DNA from: Sphingobium xanthum
GTDB lineage: Bacteria; Pseudomonadota; Alphaproteobacteria; Sphingomonadales; Sphingomonadaceae
Length of the DNA: 64,000 nucleotides
NCBI RefSeq assembly: GCF_019737615.1
Contig: NZ_JAHKKS010000013.1
Span: forward strand, 37,748-101,747
Direction: 5' to 3'
The translations under genes and the position numbers were made by a program. Below the pieces are notes generated by a model. The model was not told the origin of the DNA and ran no database searches. It saw only the letters and a program-made list of their open reading frames with translations. Shown here piece after piece: positions 1 to 7,740 of this stretch (within the stretch, counting starts at the first letter, position 1; each line of letters begins with the position of its first letter).

Positions 1-1
1 G

Positions 2-811
2 GCAGGCGTGGCCGCTGCGTTCAACACGCCGCTTGCCGGCGTCGCATTCGCAATCGAAGAACTGGCGGCCGCCTATGAGCAGCGGGTCGCCGTGCTTGTC
101 ATGGCGGCGGTGATGATCGCCGGTCTCGTCAGCTTGGGCATCGCGGGCGACTATATTTACTTCGGCGCGATGCGACAGACGCTCGATCTGCGCGGCGTCT
201 TGCTCGTCGCACCTGTCGCCGGAATCGCCGGTGGGTTGACGGGCGGCTTGTTTTCCCGCGCCTTGCTCGCCTTTGCCAATCCCGGGCGCACCTGGCTCGC
301 CGCTCTCAAGCGGCGGCCGATCCTTTTGGCGACAGTGTGCGGCCTGGTCGTTGCGCTCCTTGGGATCTCCAGTGCGGGGGCAACATGGGGAACGGGGTAT
401 GAGGCGACGCGCAACCTGGTAGAGGCCAAGGATGGCTCGCTCTGGTTTGGGCCCGCCAAATTCATCGCGACACTGGCAACGGCTCTGAGCGGCGCTCCGG
501 GCGGCATTTTCGCGCCATCACTGGCAGTCGGCGCCGGACTGGGAGATCTGCTCACGGCCATCTTCCCCGACGATCCGCGCGGGGCGATCGTTCTGCTCGG
601 TATGATTGGGTATTTTGTTGGCGTGGTAAGAGCGCCGCTGACGGCCGTCATCATCATCACTGAGACAACCGCGAGCCGGGGCATGATTATCCCCTTGTTC
701 GCAACGGCGCTGATCGCCGACTTCGTCAGCGCTATTGTTTGTCGTGAGCGCCTCTATCACGGCTTGGCCAAGGCCTTTTCGCACGCGTCGACGGCCCCCA
801 ATCATAACTGA
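2..811 (+). CDS. CLC-type chloride channel/antiporter, C-terminal part (5' end outside window)
   Basis: The frame is open from the window edge, so the start codon lies upstream. The visible 269 residues are strongly hydrophobic and hold CLC landmarks: FNTPLAGVAFAIEEL near the start (the conserved helix with the gating-type glutamate region) and SGAPGGIFAPSLAVGAG around residue 165, the anion-binding loop of prokaryotic CLC proteins. The family exchanges or conducts chloride across the inner membrane. The protein ends soon after the last membrane helix, so there is no C-terminal CBS pair. It has no operon partner visible here; the next 359 bases carry no convincing gene. Confidence 0.85.
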   Translation, partial: AGVAAAFNTPLAGVAFAIEELAAAYEQRVAVLVMAAVMIAGLVSLGIAGDYIYFGAMRQTLDLRGVLLVAPVAGIAGGLTGGLFSRALLAFANPGRTWLAALKRRPILLATVCGLVVALLGISSAGATWGTGYEATRNLVEAKDGSLWFGPAKFIATLATALSGAPGGIFAPSLAVGAGLGDLLTAIFPDDPRGAIVLLGMIGYFVGVVRAPLTAVIIITETTASRGMIIPLFATALIADFVSAIVCRERLYHGLAKAFSHASTAPNHN

Positions 812-1170
812 CGGGGCTTGGGGGTAGTACGCACTCAAGCGGTCGAAGGCTTTCCGGAGTTCGCGAAGCGGCTCCTATTCCGGCTCAAGGCGACACACAT
901 CTGAATTGTCCTGGAACATCAATCGGCCCGGATCCAGACGCCCCGCACTTGGGCAGCGACATCTGCGTGCAGGCTCTGGCTATGCTCCGTGCACTATCGC
1001 ACTCATTGTTAGGAACGAACTGCAGCATCCCGCGTTCTGGTCTGGTTCAGGCCGTGCCGGTCTGACCGCCGGACTACGGAATTTCGAAAGCAAAACCGTC
1101 GAGGCCAATTGGGGGTTCGGGATGACCAGATCGGGACGAATGTCCGGCGCATCGCTGCGGCTGCCCGACA
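812..1170. other. Intergenic region with an EcfG-type promoter, otherwise empty
   Basis: This 359-base gap separates the CLC gene from the hybrid histidine kinase. Short open frames on both strands lack ribosome binding sites and protein-like composition, and I do not call any of them. The only structure I can support is the sigma-EcfG-like promoter motif at 1012-1036, pointing towards the kinase. Confidence 0.6.
1012..1036 (+). promoter_or_regulatory. EcfG-type (general stress sigma) promoter motif
   Basis: GGAAC at 1012-1016 and CGTT at 1033-1036 are separated by exactly 16 bases. This matches the alphaproteobacterial EcfG/sigma-T consensus GGAAC-N16/17-CGTT in every position. It lies 134 bases upstream of the hybrid histidine kinase start and reads in the same direction. 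The match is seen in sequence; use by EcfG is inference. Confidence 0.6.
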
Positions 1171-2805
1171 ATGAATAGCGTGGTAAGCCCCACAGCTAAG
1201 ACGCCGAGGGTTTCTACCCGTTGGTTGTTCCTTCCTCCTTGGGCCACGTATCCGTTGGCGCTGATCGTAACGGCATCGGCCACACTTCTTCGCTTAAGTC
1301 TCGATTCCGTTGATCCCGGTATCGTGCCCTTCGCCCTATTTTATCCCGCCGTGCTAATTTCCGCTGTGTGTTGCGGGGCAGGGCCCGGGGTCGTAACGCT
1401 CGTGGGGTCTGGGATTATTGTGACTTATTTTTGGCTGCCACCCAAGGGGAGCCTGTTGTTCACGCACACGAGCATATTGAACCTGAGCCTTTTTGCCGTG
1501 ACGGCCGGGTCGATCATAATCGTGGGCCATATTCTAAGACTGAGCCTGCAGCGAAGCGCGATCATCACTTTGGCGCTCTCTCAGAACTCGGACCAGCTTG
1601 AAGGTCTCGCTCGCGAACTTGAAGCAAGGGTAGCCAGCACCGTTGTCGAGCGTGAAATGGCTCTTCAGCAGCTTCATGAAACGAGGAAAGCTGAAACAAT
1701 TGGTCAATTAACCGGCGGAATCGCCCATGACTTCAACAATCTTCTCACACCAATTATCGGAACGCTCGACCTGCTCAACAGTCGTGATGTGCCTGCTGCG
1801 CGATCGCAAAGACTGATAGCGGGAGCGCTCGCTGCCGCCGAGAAAGCGAGCACGCTCGTTAACCGAATGCTTGCCTTTGGACGTCGCCAACTCTTGCAAC
1901 CCCGCGCTGTCAACGTCACCTCGTTGCTGATCGACCTCTCTGATCTCCTCCAGCGTTCGATCGGGCCGACAACAAGGCTGGTGATGGACCTGCCTCATGA
2001 TTTGCCGGCGATCCGTGTTGACCCGAACCAACTTGAGCTGGCCCTGCTGAACCTGGCGGTGAACGCGCGAGACGCAATGCCCAACGGCGGGACATTGACG
2101 ATTAGTGCGCAGGCGGATGTGTCGAGCGATGATCCAGCAAGCATAGACCAGATCAGAATATCGGTGGTCGACACGGGGACAGGCATGGACGAGGCAACAC
2201 TCCAGCGAGCGACCGAACCATTTTTCACCACGAAGAAAACGGGCCAGGGCACGGGACTGGGCCTGTCGATGGTCCACGGATTGGCAGCGCAATCGGGCGG
2301 TAGATTGGTCTTGTCCAGCATGCTGGGTGTGGGAACACGCGCAGAGCTCTGGTTCCCGCCGACTGATGAGCAGATTGCGGAACCGGAACTGGCCGAGGAG
2401 CGTCAAATTTCCGTCTCGCAGAATCTCCGGATTCTTCTGGTGGATGACGAACCCCTGGTCCGCGCTGGCCTGGCCGAGATGTTGCGAGAGGCTGGTCATG
2501 AAATCGTGGAAGTTGAAAGTGCACGCGAAGCACTGTCCCTGGTTGATGACTGTGCCGCTTTTGACCTCATTCTCACCGATCATCTCATGCCTGGCATGAC
2601 CGGTGGTGCATTGGCGCTGAAACTGCGCGACAGTCACCCCTATCTGCCCATCCTATTGATCACGGGGTACGCCGGCTCGGAGGCCGATGTGCCCGACGGG
2701 ATCAACAAGCTTCGCAAGCCGATCCGCCAGACTGAATTGCTTGGGGCAATTGACGCGGCTTTTGAAGCGACAAGCAATGTGATCAGATTGCCTGCCTCAA
2801 ATTGA
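1171..2805 (+). CDS. Hybrid sensor histidine kinase with DUF4118-like membrane domain and receiver domain
   Basis: The 544-residue protein starts with about four membrane helices (residues 25-125) resembling the DUF4118/KdpD-type sensor block. A short coiled linker follows, then a HisKA domain with the phospho-acceptor H186 in GGIAHDFNNLL. The HATPase domain has the N-box (NLAVNARDAMPNGG), G1 box (DTGTGMD) and G2 box (GTGLGLSMV). A C-terminal receiver domain has D470 in LILTDHLMPGMTGG and the conserved lysine in LRKPI. No cognate output regulator lies beside it. The upstream EcfG-type promoter suggests expression during general stress. The sensed signal is unknown. Confidence 0.9.
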   Translation: MNSVVSPTAKTPRVSTRWLFLPPWATYPLALIVTASATLLRLSLDSVDPGIVPFALFYPAVLISAVCCGAGPGVVTLVGSGIIVTYFWLPPKGSLLFTHTSILNLSLFAVTAGSIIIVGHILRLSLQRSAIITLALSQNSDQLEGLARELEARVASTVVEREMALQQLHETRKAETIGQLTGGIAHDFNNLLTPIIGTLDLLNSRDVPAARSQRLIAGALAAAEKASTLVNRMLAFGRRQLLQPRAVNVTSLLIDLSDLLQRSIGPTTRLVMDLPHDLPAIRVDPNQLELALLNLAVNARDAMPNGGTLTISAQADVSSDDPASIDQIRISVVDTGTGMDEATLQRATEPFFTTKKTGQGTGLGLSMVHGLAAQSGGRLVLSSMLGVGTRAELWFPPTDEQIAEPELAEERQISVSQNLRILLVDDEPLVRAGLAEMLREAGHEIVEVESAREALSLVDDCAAFDLILTDHLMPGMTGGALALKLRDSHPYLPILLITGYAGSEADVPDGINKLRKPIRQTELLGAIDAAFEATSNVIRLPASN

Positions 2806-2813
2806 TATGCCGG

Positions 2814-3464
2814 TCATTCTATCTTGGCCGCGATTTGTCTCAGGATATGTGCGAAAACGGCGGCAGGCTGGCCGCCCGAAATAAGATATTGGTCGTTCAC
2901 GATGATCGCCGGGACGGCATTGATCCCTCGTGACATCGAAACTTCTTCCGACATCCGGACATATCGCGAAAATTTCCCTGATTGGAGCACTTCCGCAGCG
3001 CCTTCGCGTTCGAGGCCCACGTTTTGCGCGATGTCGGCAAGGACTGCATGGTCGCTCACGTCGCGCTTTTCGGACAGGTAGGCAGTGAACAGGGCCTGTT
3101 TCAATTCCCGTTGTTTGCCCTCGAGCTTCGCCCAATGCAGCAGCCGATGGGCGTCGAAGGTGTTGTAGAAGCGGTCATCATGGGCGAGCGCGACATCCAC
3201 GCCGACTTCCTTGGCCCGGTCGCTCAGGCTAGGCTGGTCCGAGGGCAAATGGCTGGCGGCTTCGCCATATTTTTCCCGGAGATTCTCGCCAACATTCTGG
3301 CCCTCCGGCGGAAGGTCGGGGTTAATCTCGAAGGGGTGGAAGATGAGGTCTGCATCGACCTCGTCGGCGAGGCTGGCAAGCGCTTCATCCAGGCCCTTCA
3401 GGCCGATCGCACAAAACGGACAGGCGATATCGGAAATGAAGTCGATCTTGAGGTGCTTGGGCAT
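2814..3464 (-). CDS. DsbA-family thiol oxidoreductase, FrnE-like
   Basis: This 216-residue protein has a thioredoxin-fold DsbA domain with the active-site CPFC motif at residues 15-18 and the cis-proline region INAVPAIIV near residue 183. The sequence IDFISDIACPFCAIG and the ending typify the FrnE/2-hydroxychromene-2-carboxylate isomerase-like subgroup. There is no signal peptide, so it probably acts in the cytoplasm. It lies downstream of doxX and bufA1 on the same strand, 85 bases after doxX, so it may belong to the bufferin operon. A role in handling bufferin cysteines is inference only. Confidence 0.85.
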   Translation of the reverse strand: MPKHLKIDFISDIACPFCAIGLKGLDEALASLADEVDADLIFHPFEINPDLPPEGQNVGENLREKYGEAASHLPSDQPSLSDRAKEVGVDVALAHDDRFYNTFDAHRLLHWAKLEGKQRELKQALFTAYLSEKRDVSDHAVLADIAQNVGLEREGAAEVLQSGKFSRYVRMSEEVSMSRGINAVPAIIVNDQYLISGGQPAAVFAHILRQIAAKIE

Positions 3465-3549
3465 GAGATCTCACAGTCCTTCGGCGCCACATCTTCCTCC
3501 ACTTCGATTAACACGACAAGCCGTTCGGTTTGTTCGGGATAGTGAGCGG

Positions 3550-3987
3550 CTACCTGAAGATCGCCCAGTCGAGCGACCAGGCTCCGCCGCCGCGCAGGAT
3601 AAGGGGAAGCAAAAGTCCCGCCCAACTCAAATGGGTTGCCCATGCATCGGGATAGACGAAGATCTCAATGACCGCTGTCATGCCGAGCAAAGCGAGCGCC
3701 GCGCCTCGCGTGAACAATCCCAGCACCAGCAGGATCGGGAAGAAATGCTCCGAGTAGGTCGCGGCATGTGCGGCGATTTCCGGCGGCACCAGCGGCAGCG
3801 CATATTCTGTGCGGAATAGCTCATATGTGCCATCCGTAATGTGGAGCAGCCCATCCACTTTCGTCCGGCCGGACTGGAAAAAGACGGCTGCGATGCCGAG
3901 GCGCGCAACCAGAAGCGGCAGGGCATCAGGCACGCGGGCGGTCAGGCGCTGGACGGCGAGAGTGCCGGCCGCAAGGGGCGTTGTCAT
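3550..3987 (-). CDS. DoxX-family membrane protein of the bufferin cluster
   Basis: The 145-residue product has four hydrophobic segments and the DoxX pattern: [20 protein letters not shown] in the first helix, [21 protein letters not shown] in the middle and a terminal [14 protein letters not shown] helix. DoxX proteins are inner-membrane components often encoded beside DUF692 and DUF2282 genes. In bufferin clusters the DoxX gene is the usual fourth member (bufD-type). It starts 59 bases after bufA1 on the same strand and is probably co-transcribed from the sigma-F-type promoter at 4372-4397. Confidence 0.85.
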   Translation of the reverse strand: MTTPLAAGTLAVQRLTARVPDALPLLVARLGIAAVFFQSGRTKVDGLLHITDGTYELFRTEYALPLVPPEIAAHAATYSEHFFPILLVLGLFTRGAALALLGMTAVIEIFVYPDAWATHLSWAGLLLPLILRGGGAWSLDWAIFR

Positions 3988-4046
3988 AACGAAGATCCTC
4001 GAATGGCGCGTTTGCCGGGAGGACCAACGCCTCCCGGCCCCCCGCT

Positions 4047-4319
4047 TCAGGCCTTGGGAGTCAGCGAGCCATTGCCCTTGGGCGTCTTGATGGTCGTGCA
4101 GGTGCCGGCCTTGACCAGCTTCCAGGCATTGCCCTGATAATTAACCTTGGAGGTGCCTGCGCAGCTGGTGCCGGCGCCGGCCTTGCAGTCATTCTTGCCG
4201 GCGAGCGACACGCCATAGCATTTCTCCATCGGGGTCTTGTCGGCGGCGGATGCCGAGGTCGCGGTGGCAGCAATGGCGAGAGCGAGGGTCGCGGCGAGGG
4301 TGGCGTGGGTCTTGATCAT
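4047..4319 (-). CDS. bufA1: Bufferin precursor of the BufA1 family (DUF2282)
   Basis: The 90-residue protein has a Sec-type signal peptide (residues 1-26, ending SASA-A). The mature part has four cysteines at positions 34, 45, 53 and 74, in the family pattern EKCYGV, NDC, SCAG and GTC. Bufferins are periplasmic copper-binding peptides whose cysteines are modified to thiooxazoles by a DUF692 iron enzyme (BufB) with its partner BufC. I start at 4319 because AAGGAG sits just upstream, and this start gives the signal peptide. The longer open frame upstream would read through the promoter. Transcription runs opposite to sigF. Confidence 0.9.
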   Translation of the reverse strand: MIKTHATLAATLALAIAATATSASAADKTPMEKCYGVSLAGKNDCKAGAGTSCAGTSKVNYQGNAWKLVKAGTCTTIKTPKGNGSLTPKA

Positions 4320-4371
4320 TTTCTGTCTCCTTGAAAGGGGTGTCCGGGCAATCGCCGGACATGCCCCGGAG

Positions 4372-4397
4372 TTCGCGGAGGGCGACGCGCCGGTTAC
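4372..4397 (-). promoter_or_regulatory. Sigma-F-type promoter of bufA1
   Basis: Read on the minus strand, GTAACC (complement of 4392-4397) is followed after 16 bases by CGAA (complement of 4372-4375). This matches the GTAACC/CGAA signature described for the Caulobacter sigma-F regulon, which includes DUF2282/DUF692 genes. The -10 element lies 52 bases before the bufA1 start. Confidence 0.7.
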
Positions 4398-4442
4398 GCA
4401 GGGCGCTGGACAAATATTTTCATCGTTCGATGCGCCCGACAT

Positions 4443-4467
4443 GTAACCTTCGAGCGTCAGAGACGAA
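4443..4467 (+). promoter_or_regulatory. Sigma-F-type promoter of sigF (autoregulation)
   Basis: GTAACC at 4443-4448 is followed by CGAA at 4464-4467 with a 15-base spacer, 22 bases before the sigF start. It repeats the elements found before bufA1 and bufA2 with one base less in the spacer, so the sigma factor probably activates its own gene. Confidence 0.65.
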
Positions 4468-4489
4468 TGCACCTGTCACAGGAGCATGA

Positions 4490-5026
4490 ATGCGGGCGAA
4501 CGAGGATCAGTTGCGGGCCTGGATGGTGGGAGGACTGGACGGCGTCGCGGCCGACCATGCCTGCCTGTTGCGCGCACTCGTGCCCATTCTGTCCGCTTTC
4601 TACAGCCGGCGCGTGTTCGCATCGGACGATATCGAGGATCTGGTGCAGGAAACGCTTATCGCCGTGCATAGCCGCCGCGCAACCTATGACCGGGATCGCG
4701 CCTTCACCGCCTGGCTGTTTTCCATCGCGCGCTACAAGATGATCGATCATTTCCGCCGCAGCCGCTCCGTCGTGCCCATCGAGGAACTGGAAGACATACT
4801 GATGGTCGAAGGCTTCGAGGCCAGCAGCGGTGCACGACTCGACATCGAAGATCTGCTCGGCACCCTGCCGGCCAAACAAGCGCGGATGATCCGCGCAACA
4901 CACATAGACGGCGCCACCGTCGCCGAGGCGGCCGCTGCCAGCGGCTATGGCGAGTCAGACGTGAAGGTCTCGATCCATCGCGGCCTCAAAGCATTGGCGG
5001 CGCGCATCCGAGGCAGCGAAACATGA
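4490..5026 (+). CDS. sigF: ECF sigma factor, SigF type
   Basis: The 178-residue protein has sigma region 2 (DDIEDLVQETLIAVHSRR, then FTAWLFSIARYKMIDHFRR, residues 45-92). Region 4 follows (LPAKQARMIRATHIDGATVA and the helix-turn-helix before VKVSIHRGLKALAARI, residues 124-172). In Caulobacter, SigF with anti-sigma NrsF responds to oxidative and heavy-metal stress and drives DUF2282/DUF692/DUF2063 genes. The stop overlaps the nrsF start by 4 bases (ATGA), indicating coupled translation. GGAG lies just before the ATG at 4490. Confidence 0.92.
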   Translation: MRANEDQLRAWMVGGLDGVAADHACLLRALVPILSAFYSRRVFASDDIEDLVQETLIAVHSRRATYDRDRAFTAWLFSIARYKMIDHFRRSRSVVPIEELEDILMVEGFEASSGARLDIEDLLGTLPAKQARMIRATHIDGATVAEAAAASGYGESDVKVSIHRGLKALAARIRGSET

Positions 5027-5664
5027 ATACCGACCAGCTCATCGACAGTCTCGCGAGTGACGTGAAGCCGGTTCGCCGGAGCGCGCTTGGCGCGCGGCTC
5101 GGGTTCGGCATGCTGATCGGCGCGCTCGTCTCCGCAGCTCTCGTTATCATGCTCCTTGGCGCACGCCCGGATCTGGCAAGCGCCATGAATGGCTTCGCCT
5201 TCTGGATGAAGTGGACCTACACGCTTTCGCTCTCTGCCATCGCGGTCTACGCGACGGCGCAGTTGGCGCGACCCAATCCGGGCAATTTGCGGGTTCTCTG
5301 GCTGATCGCCATTCCTGTGACCCTTCTTGCGGGCGTGGGCGTGCTGGAACTCGCGCATACACCGCCGGGCGAATGGCTCGCCATGTGGCTCGGCAGCAGC
5401 TGGAGCAAATGTCCCTGGTATGTGTTCGGGCTCGCCATGCCGATCTTCATCGGGCTGCTCTGGTCGTTCCGCCGGCTGGCGCCGACGCGGCTGCGCGCGG
5501 CGGGCGCCGCAGCTGGGCTGGCGGCGGGTGCGTTCGCCGCGACCGTCTATTGCCTACATTGCCCCGAGGTCTCGGCGATCTTCGTGCTGACCTGGTACAC
5601 GCTCGGCATATTGCTCGCCGCCAGCCTTGGCGCGCTGGTCGGCCCGCGTCTTTTGCGCTGGTGA
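5023..5664 (+). CDS. nrsF: NrsF-type membrane anti-sigma factor (DUF1109)
   Basis: The 213-residue protein has a short cytoplasmic N-terminus (TDQLIDSLASDVKPVRR) and six predicted membrane helices, the DUF1109/NrsF architecture. Cysteines at 130 (WSKCPW) and 180 (CLHCP) fall almost exactly where the two sensing cysteines of Caulobacter NrsF lie; C177 is extra. NrsF holds the sigma factor at the membrane and releases it when metal or oxidant reaches the cysteines. It is translationally coupled to sigF. The bufA2 promoter begins 2 bases after its stop codon. Confidence 0.9.
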   Translation: MNTDQLIDSLASDVKPVRRSALGARLGFGMLIGALVSAALVIMLLGARPDLASAMNGFAFWMKWTYTLSLSAIAVYATAQLARPNPGNLRVLWLIAIPVTLLAGVGVLELAHTPPGEWLAMWLGSSWSKCPWYVFGLAMPIFIGLLWSFRRLAPTRLRAAGAAAGLAAGAFAATVYCLHCPEVSAIFVLTWYTLGILLAASLGALVGPRLLRW

Positions 5665-5665
5665 T

Positions 5666-5691
5666 GTAACCGGCGGCCGCGTTGCTCCGAA
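5666..5691 (+). promoter_or_regulatory. Sigma-F-type promoter of bufA2-bufB-bufC
   Basis: GTAACC at 5666-5671 and CGAA at 5688-5691 are separated by 16 bases, identical in spacing to the bufA1 promoter. It lies immediately after the nrsF stop and 41 bases before the bufA2 start, so the bufferin genes can be induced separately from sigF-nrsF. Confidence 0.7.
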
Positions 5692-5732
5692 CAAGAGATG
5701 CCAACCCGGCACAATCATTCGGAGATACCTTC

Positions 5733-5996
5733 ATGAACAGCTTCCGTACCGGCGTCAGCTTCGCCGCTTCCGCCGCCCTCATCGCCATCAGCGCCGCCGC
5801 CGTGCCGACGGCCGCAGTCGCCAAGGGGGCGACCAAGATCCATTGTTACGGCGTCAACACCTGCAAGGGTACTTCGGACTGCAAGACGTCGAAGCACGAC
5901 TGCAAGGGCATGAATGACTGCAAGGGCACCGGTTTCAAGGAAATGTCGGTGAAGCAGTGCTCGGCCGCTGGCGGCACCACGACCGAAGCGAAGTAA
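5733..5996 (+). CDS. bufA2: Bufferin precursor of the BufA2 type
   Basis: The 87-residue product has a signal peptide (residues 1-30, ending AAVA). The mature part has six cysteines at 38, 44, 50, 57, 63 and 76 in the pattern HCYGVNTC, SDC, HDCKG, NDCKG and KQC. This matches the second bufferin family rather than the DUF2282 family of bufA1. It is expected to be exported and to bind copper after cysteine modification. It is followed 73 bases later by bufB. The start at 5733 is chosen because it gives the signal peptide; upstream in-frame codons would run into the promoter. Confidence 0.85.
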   Translation: MNSFRTGVSFAASAALIAISAAAVPTAAVAKGATKIHCYGVNTCKGTSDCKTSKHDCKGMNDCKGTGFKEMSVKQCSAAGGTTTEAK

Positions 5997-6069
5997 CCCC
6001 CTCGGCTCGGCGGGCATCCCCCTCCCGAACCCGCCCGCCGGGCCACCCTTCTTCGATGCGAGACCCGCA

Positions 6070-6900
6070 ATGATCCCTTCCTTTGCCGGCTTCGGCCTCG
6101 GTTTGCGCAAGCAACATTACGCAGAGTTTCTCGAGCACCGCGTCGCCGTTGATTTCGTCGAGGTGATCTCGGAGAATTTCATGGTCGATGGCGGGCGGCC
6201 CCGGCGCATCCTGCGGGAGGTGCGCGAGCGCTATCCCGTAGCACTGCATGGCGTTTCGATGTCCGTCGGTTCGGCAGACGGCGTGGACCGTGCCTATCTC
6301 GTGCGGCTTCGCGCGCTCGTCGAAGAGATCGAGCCCCTGTTTGTCTCCGACCATCTCTGCTGGACGCAATCTGGCGGCTTTAACTCGCACGACCTGCTCC
6401 CGCTGCCCTACACGCAGGAAGCGCTCGATATCGTCTGCGCGAATATTTCCATCGCCCAGGATGCGCTCGGTCGCGAGATGCTGATCGAGAACCCATCGAG
6501 CTACATTTCTTTCGAGAACGACATGATGAGCGAATGGGCCTTTCTCGACGCGGTCTGCGCGCGCACCGGCTGCGGCCTGTTGCTCGATGTTAACAATGTG
6601 TTCGTCAGTGCCACCAACCATGGCTTCGATCCTGTCGCCAATCTGGACGGCGTCCCACATGAGCGCGTGCGCCAGATCCATCTCGCCGGCCACGCTCAAG
6701 GCGAGACTATGCTTATCGACACGCATGACAGTCCGGTGGCCGCTTCGGTGTGGGATCTCTACCGCCATATCCTGCCACGCCTCGGCCCGGTCGCGACGAT
6801 GATCGAGCGCGATGACGCCATTCCGCCGCTGCATGAACTGCTTGCCGAACTTGGCCAGGCGCGCGCGATCAACGCCCAGACCGGTCGCCTGGCGGCATGA
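6070..6900 (+). CDS. bufB: MNIO family enzyme (DUF692), bufferin maturation oxidase
   Basis: This 276-residue TIM-barrel protein belongs to the multinuclear non-heme iron oxidases. Likely metal ligands are visible: H60 (ALHGVS), H95 (SDHLCW), E140 (LIENPSSY), D173 and N175 (LLDVNNVFV), H204 and H208 (QIHLAGH) and a late glutamate in TMIERDD. Enzymes of this family convert precursor cysteines to copper-binding thiooxazole groups. It is the only DUF692 gene in the locus, so it may serve both BufA1 and BufA2. The last codon overlaps the bufC start (ATGA). Confidence 0.92.
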   Translation: MIPSFAGFGLGLRKQHYAEFLEHRVAVDFVEVISENFMVDGGRPRRILREVRERYPVALHGVSMSVGSADGVDRAYLVRLRALVEEIEPLFVSDHLCWTQSGGFNSHDLLPLPYTQEALDIVCANISIAQDALGREMLIENPSSYISFENDMMSEWAFLDAVCARTGCGLLLDVNNVFVSATNHGFDPVANLDGVPHERVRQIHLAGHAQGETMLIDTHDSPVAASVWDLYRHILPRLGPVATMIERDDAIPPLHELLAELGQARAINAQTGRLAA

Positions 6901-7646
6901 ACCTCGCCCGGCTCCAGCGCGAATTCAGCACATGGCTGCAGGCGGACAAGCCAGCCGACGCTGCGCCGTTTGGCGAGCGAGCGCGGCTTGGCCTCGCCAT
7001 CTATCAGAACAACTTCCGCGCCCAGCTTGCCACCTGTCTGGAAGACAGCTTCGACAAGACTCGGCAATGGATCGGCGGCGAGGCGTTTCATGAAGCCATC
7101 GTTCACCATGTCGAGCGCGTGCCGCCGAGCAGCTGGACCCTCGACGCCTATCCCCGCGACTTCCCCGCAACCCTGGCAATGCTCTATCCTATCGACCCTG
7201 AAGTCGCGGAACTTGCAGCGCTCGAACTGGCACTGGCGGACGCCTTTGTCGGACCAGATGTGAACAGGCTCGCGGCCGAGCAGATCGCGTCGGCAGACTG
7301 GGACTGCGTAACTTTGCTCTTTGTACCCATGCTTGATCTCCTCCCGATGACGACCAACGCTGCTGCGATCTGGACTGCACTTGCCGAGGAGGCTTCGCCT
7401 CCGATGAGTGCATTATTACCAACAGCTGGTGCACTGTTGGTCTGGCGCGACGGCGAAACACCGCGGTTCCGTGCGATCGAGGCAATGGAGGAGCGCGCGA
7501 TCCTGCTCATGCGGGGCGGTATGACGTTCGCGCGACTGTGCGCGGACCTTGTCGAAGACGTCGGCGAAGCCGAGGGCGTGACACTTGCGGGGGCTTGGTT
7601 GGGTCAGTGGTTAGCGGACGGTCTGGTCAGCGATCTCATTGACTGA
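6897..7646 (+). CDS. bufC: DUF2063 partner protein BufC
   Basis: The 249-residue protein begins with the DUF2063 domain: LQREFSTWLQ, then the signature IYQNNFRAQLATCLEDSF at about residues 36-53. The C-terminal half is more variable. In bufferin and related RiPP-like systems this protein binds the precursor leader and presents it to the DUF692 oxidase. It is translationally coupled to bufB by a 4-base overlap. The family was once annotated as DNA-binding, but context supports a precursor-docking role. Confidence 0.88.
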   Translation: MNLARLQREFSTWLQADKPADAAPFGERARLGLAIYQNNFRAQLATCLEDSFDKTRQWIGGEAFHEAIVHHVERVPPSSWTLDAYPRDFPATLAMLYPIDPEVAELAALELALADAFVGPDVNRLAAEQIASADWDCVTLLFVPMLDLLPMTTNAAAIWTALAEEASPPMSALLPTAGALLVWRDGETPRFRAIEAMEERAILLMRGGMTFARLCADLVEDVGEAEGVTLAGAWLGQWLADGLVSDLID

Positions 7647-7740
7647 ATCTAGTCGCCATCAACGGGCAAATATAGGTCTCTGCCTACCTTGGGCATCCAA
7701 AATGCCGTTTTGACTAGCTGACAGCTGCCGGCCGCCACGT

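Larger units (their letters stand above)
4320..4489. promoter_or_regulatory. Divergent control region between bufA1 and sigF
   Basis: This 170-base segment holds back-to-back sigma-F-type promoters. The leftward one (4372-4397) serves bufA1-doxX and the rightward one (4443-4467) serves sigF-nrsF. The two -35 elements lie about 46 bases apart. No other palindrome stands out, which fits control through the sigma/anti-sigma pair rather than a classical repressor. Confidence 0.6.

Noticed and set aside
8..684. Minus-strand frames opposite the CLC gene
   Set aside because: They are antisense readings of a clear membrane protein gene and have skewed Arg/Pro/Ser-rich composition.
906..1178. Open frame on the plus strand before the histidine kinase
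   Set aside because: No ribosome binding site and no protein-like composition; it overlaps the kinase start and the promoter motif.
3398..3643. Minus-strand frame between doxX and the FrnE-like gene, with a protein-like stretch [20 protein letters not shown]
   Set aside because: It overlaps both genes and has no start codon with a ribosome site inside the gap. I could not separate it from chance.
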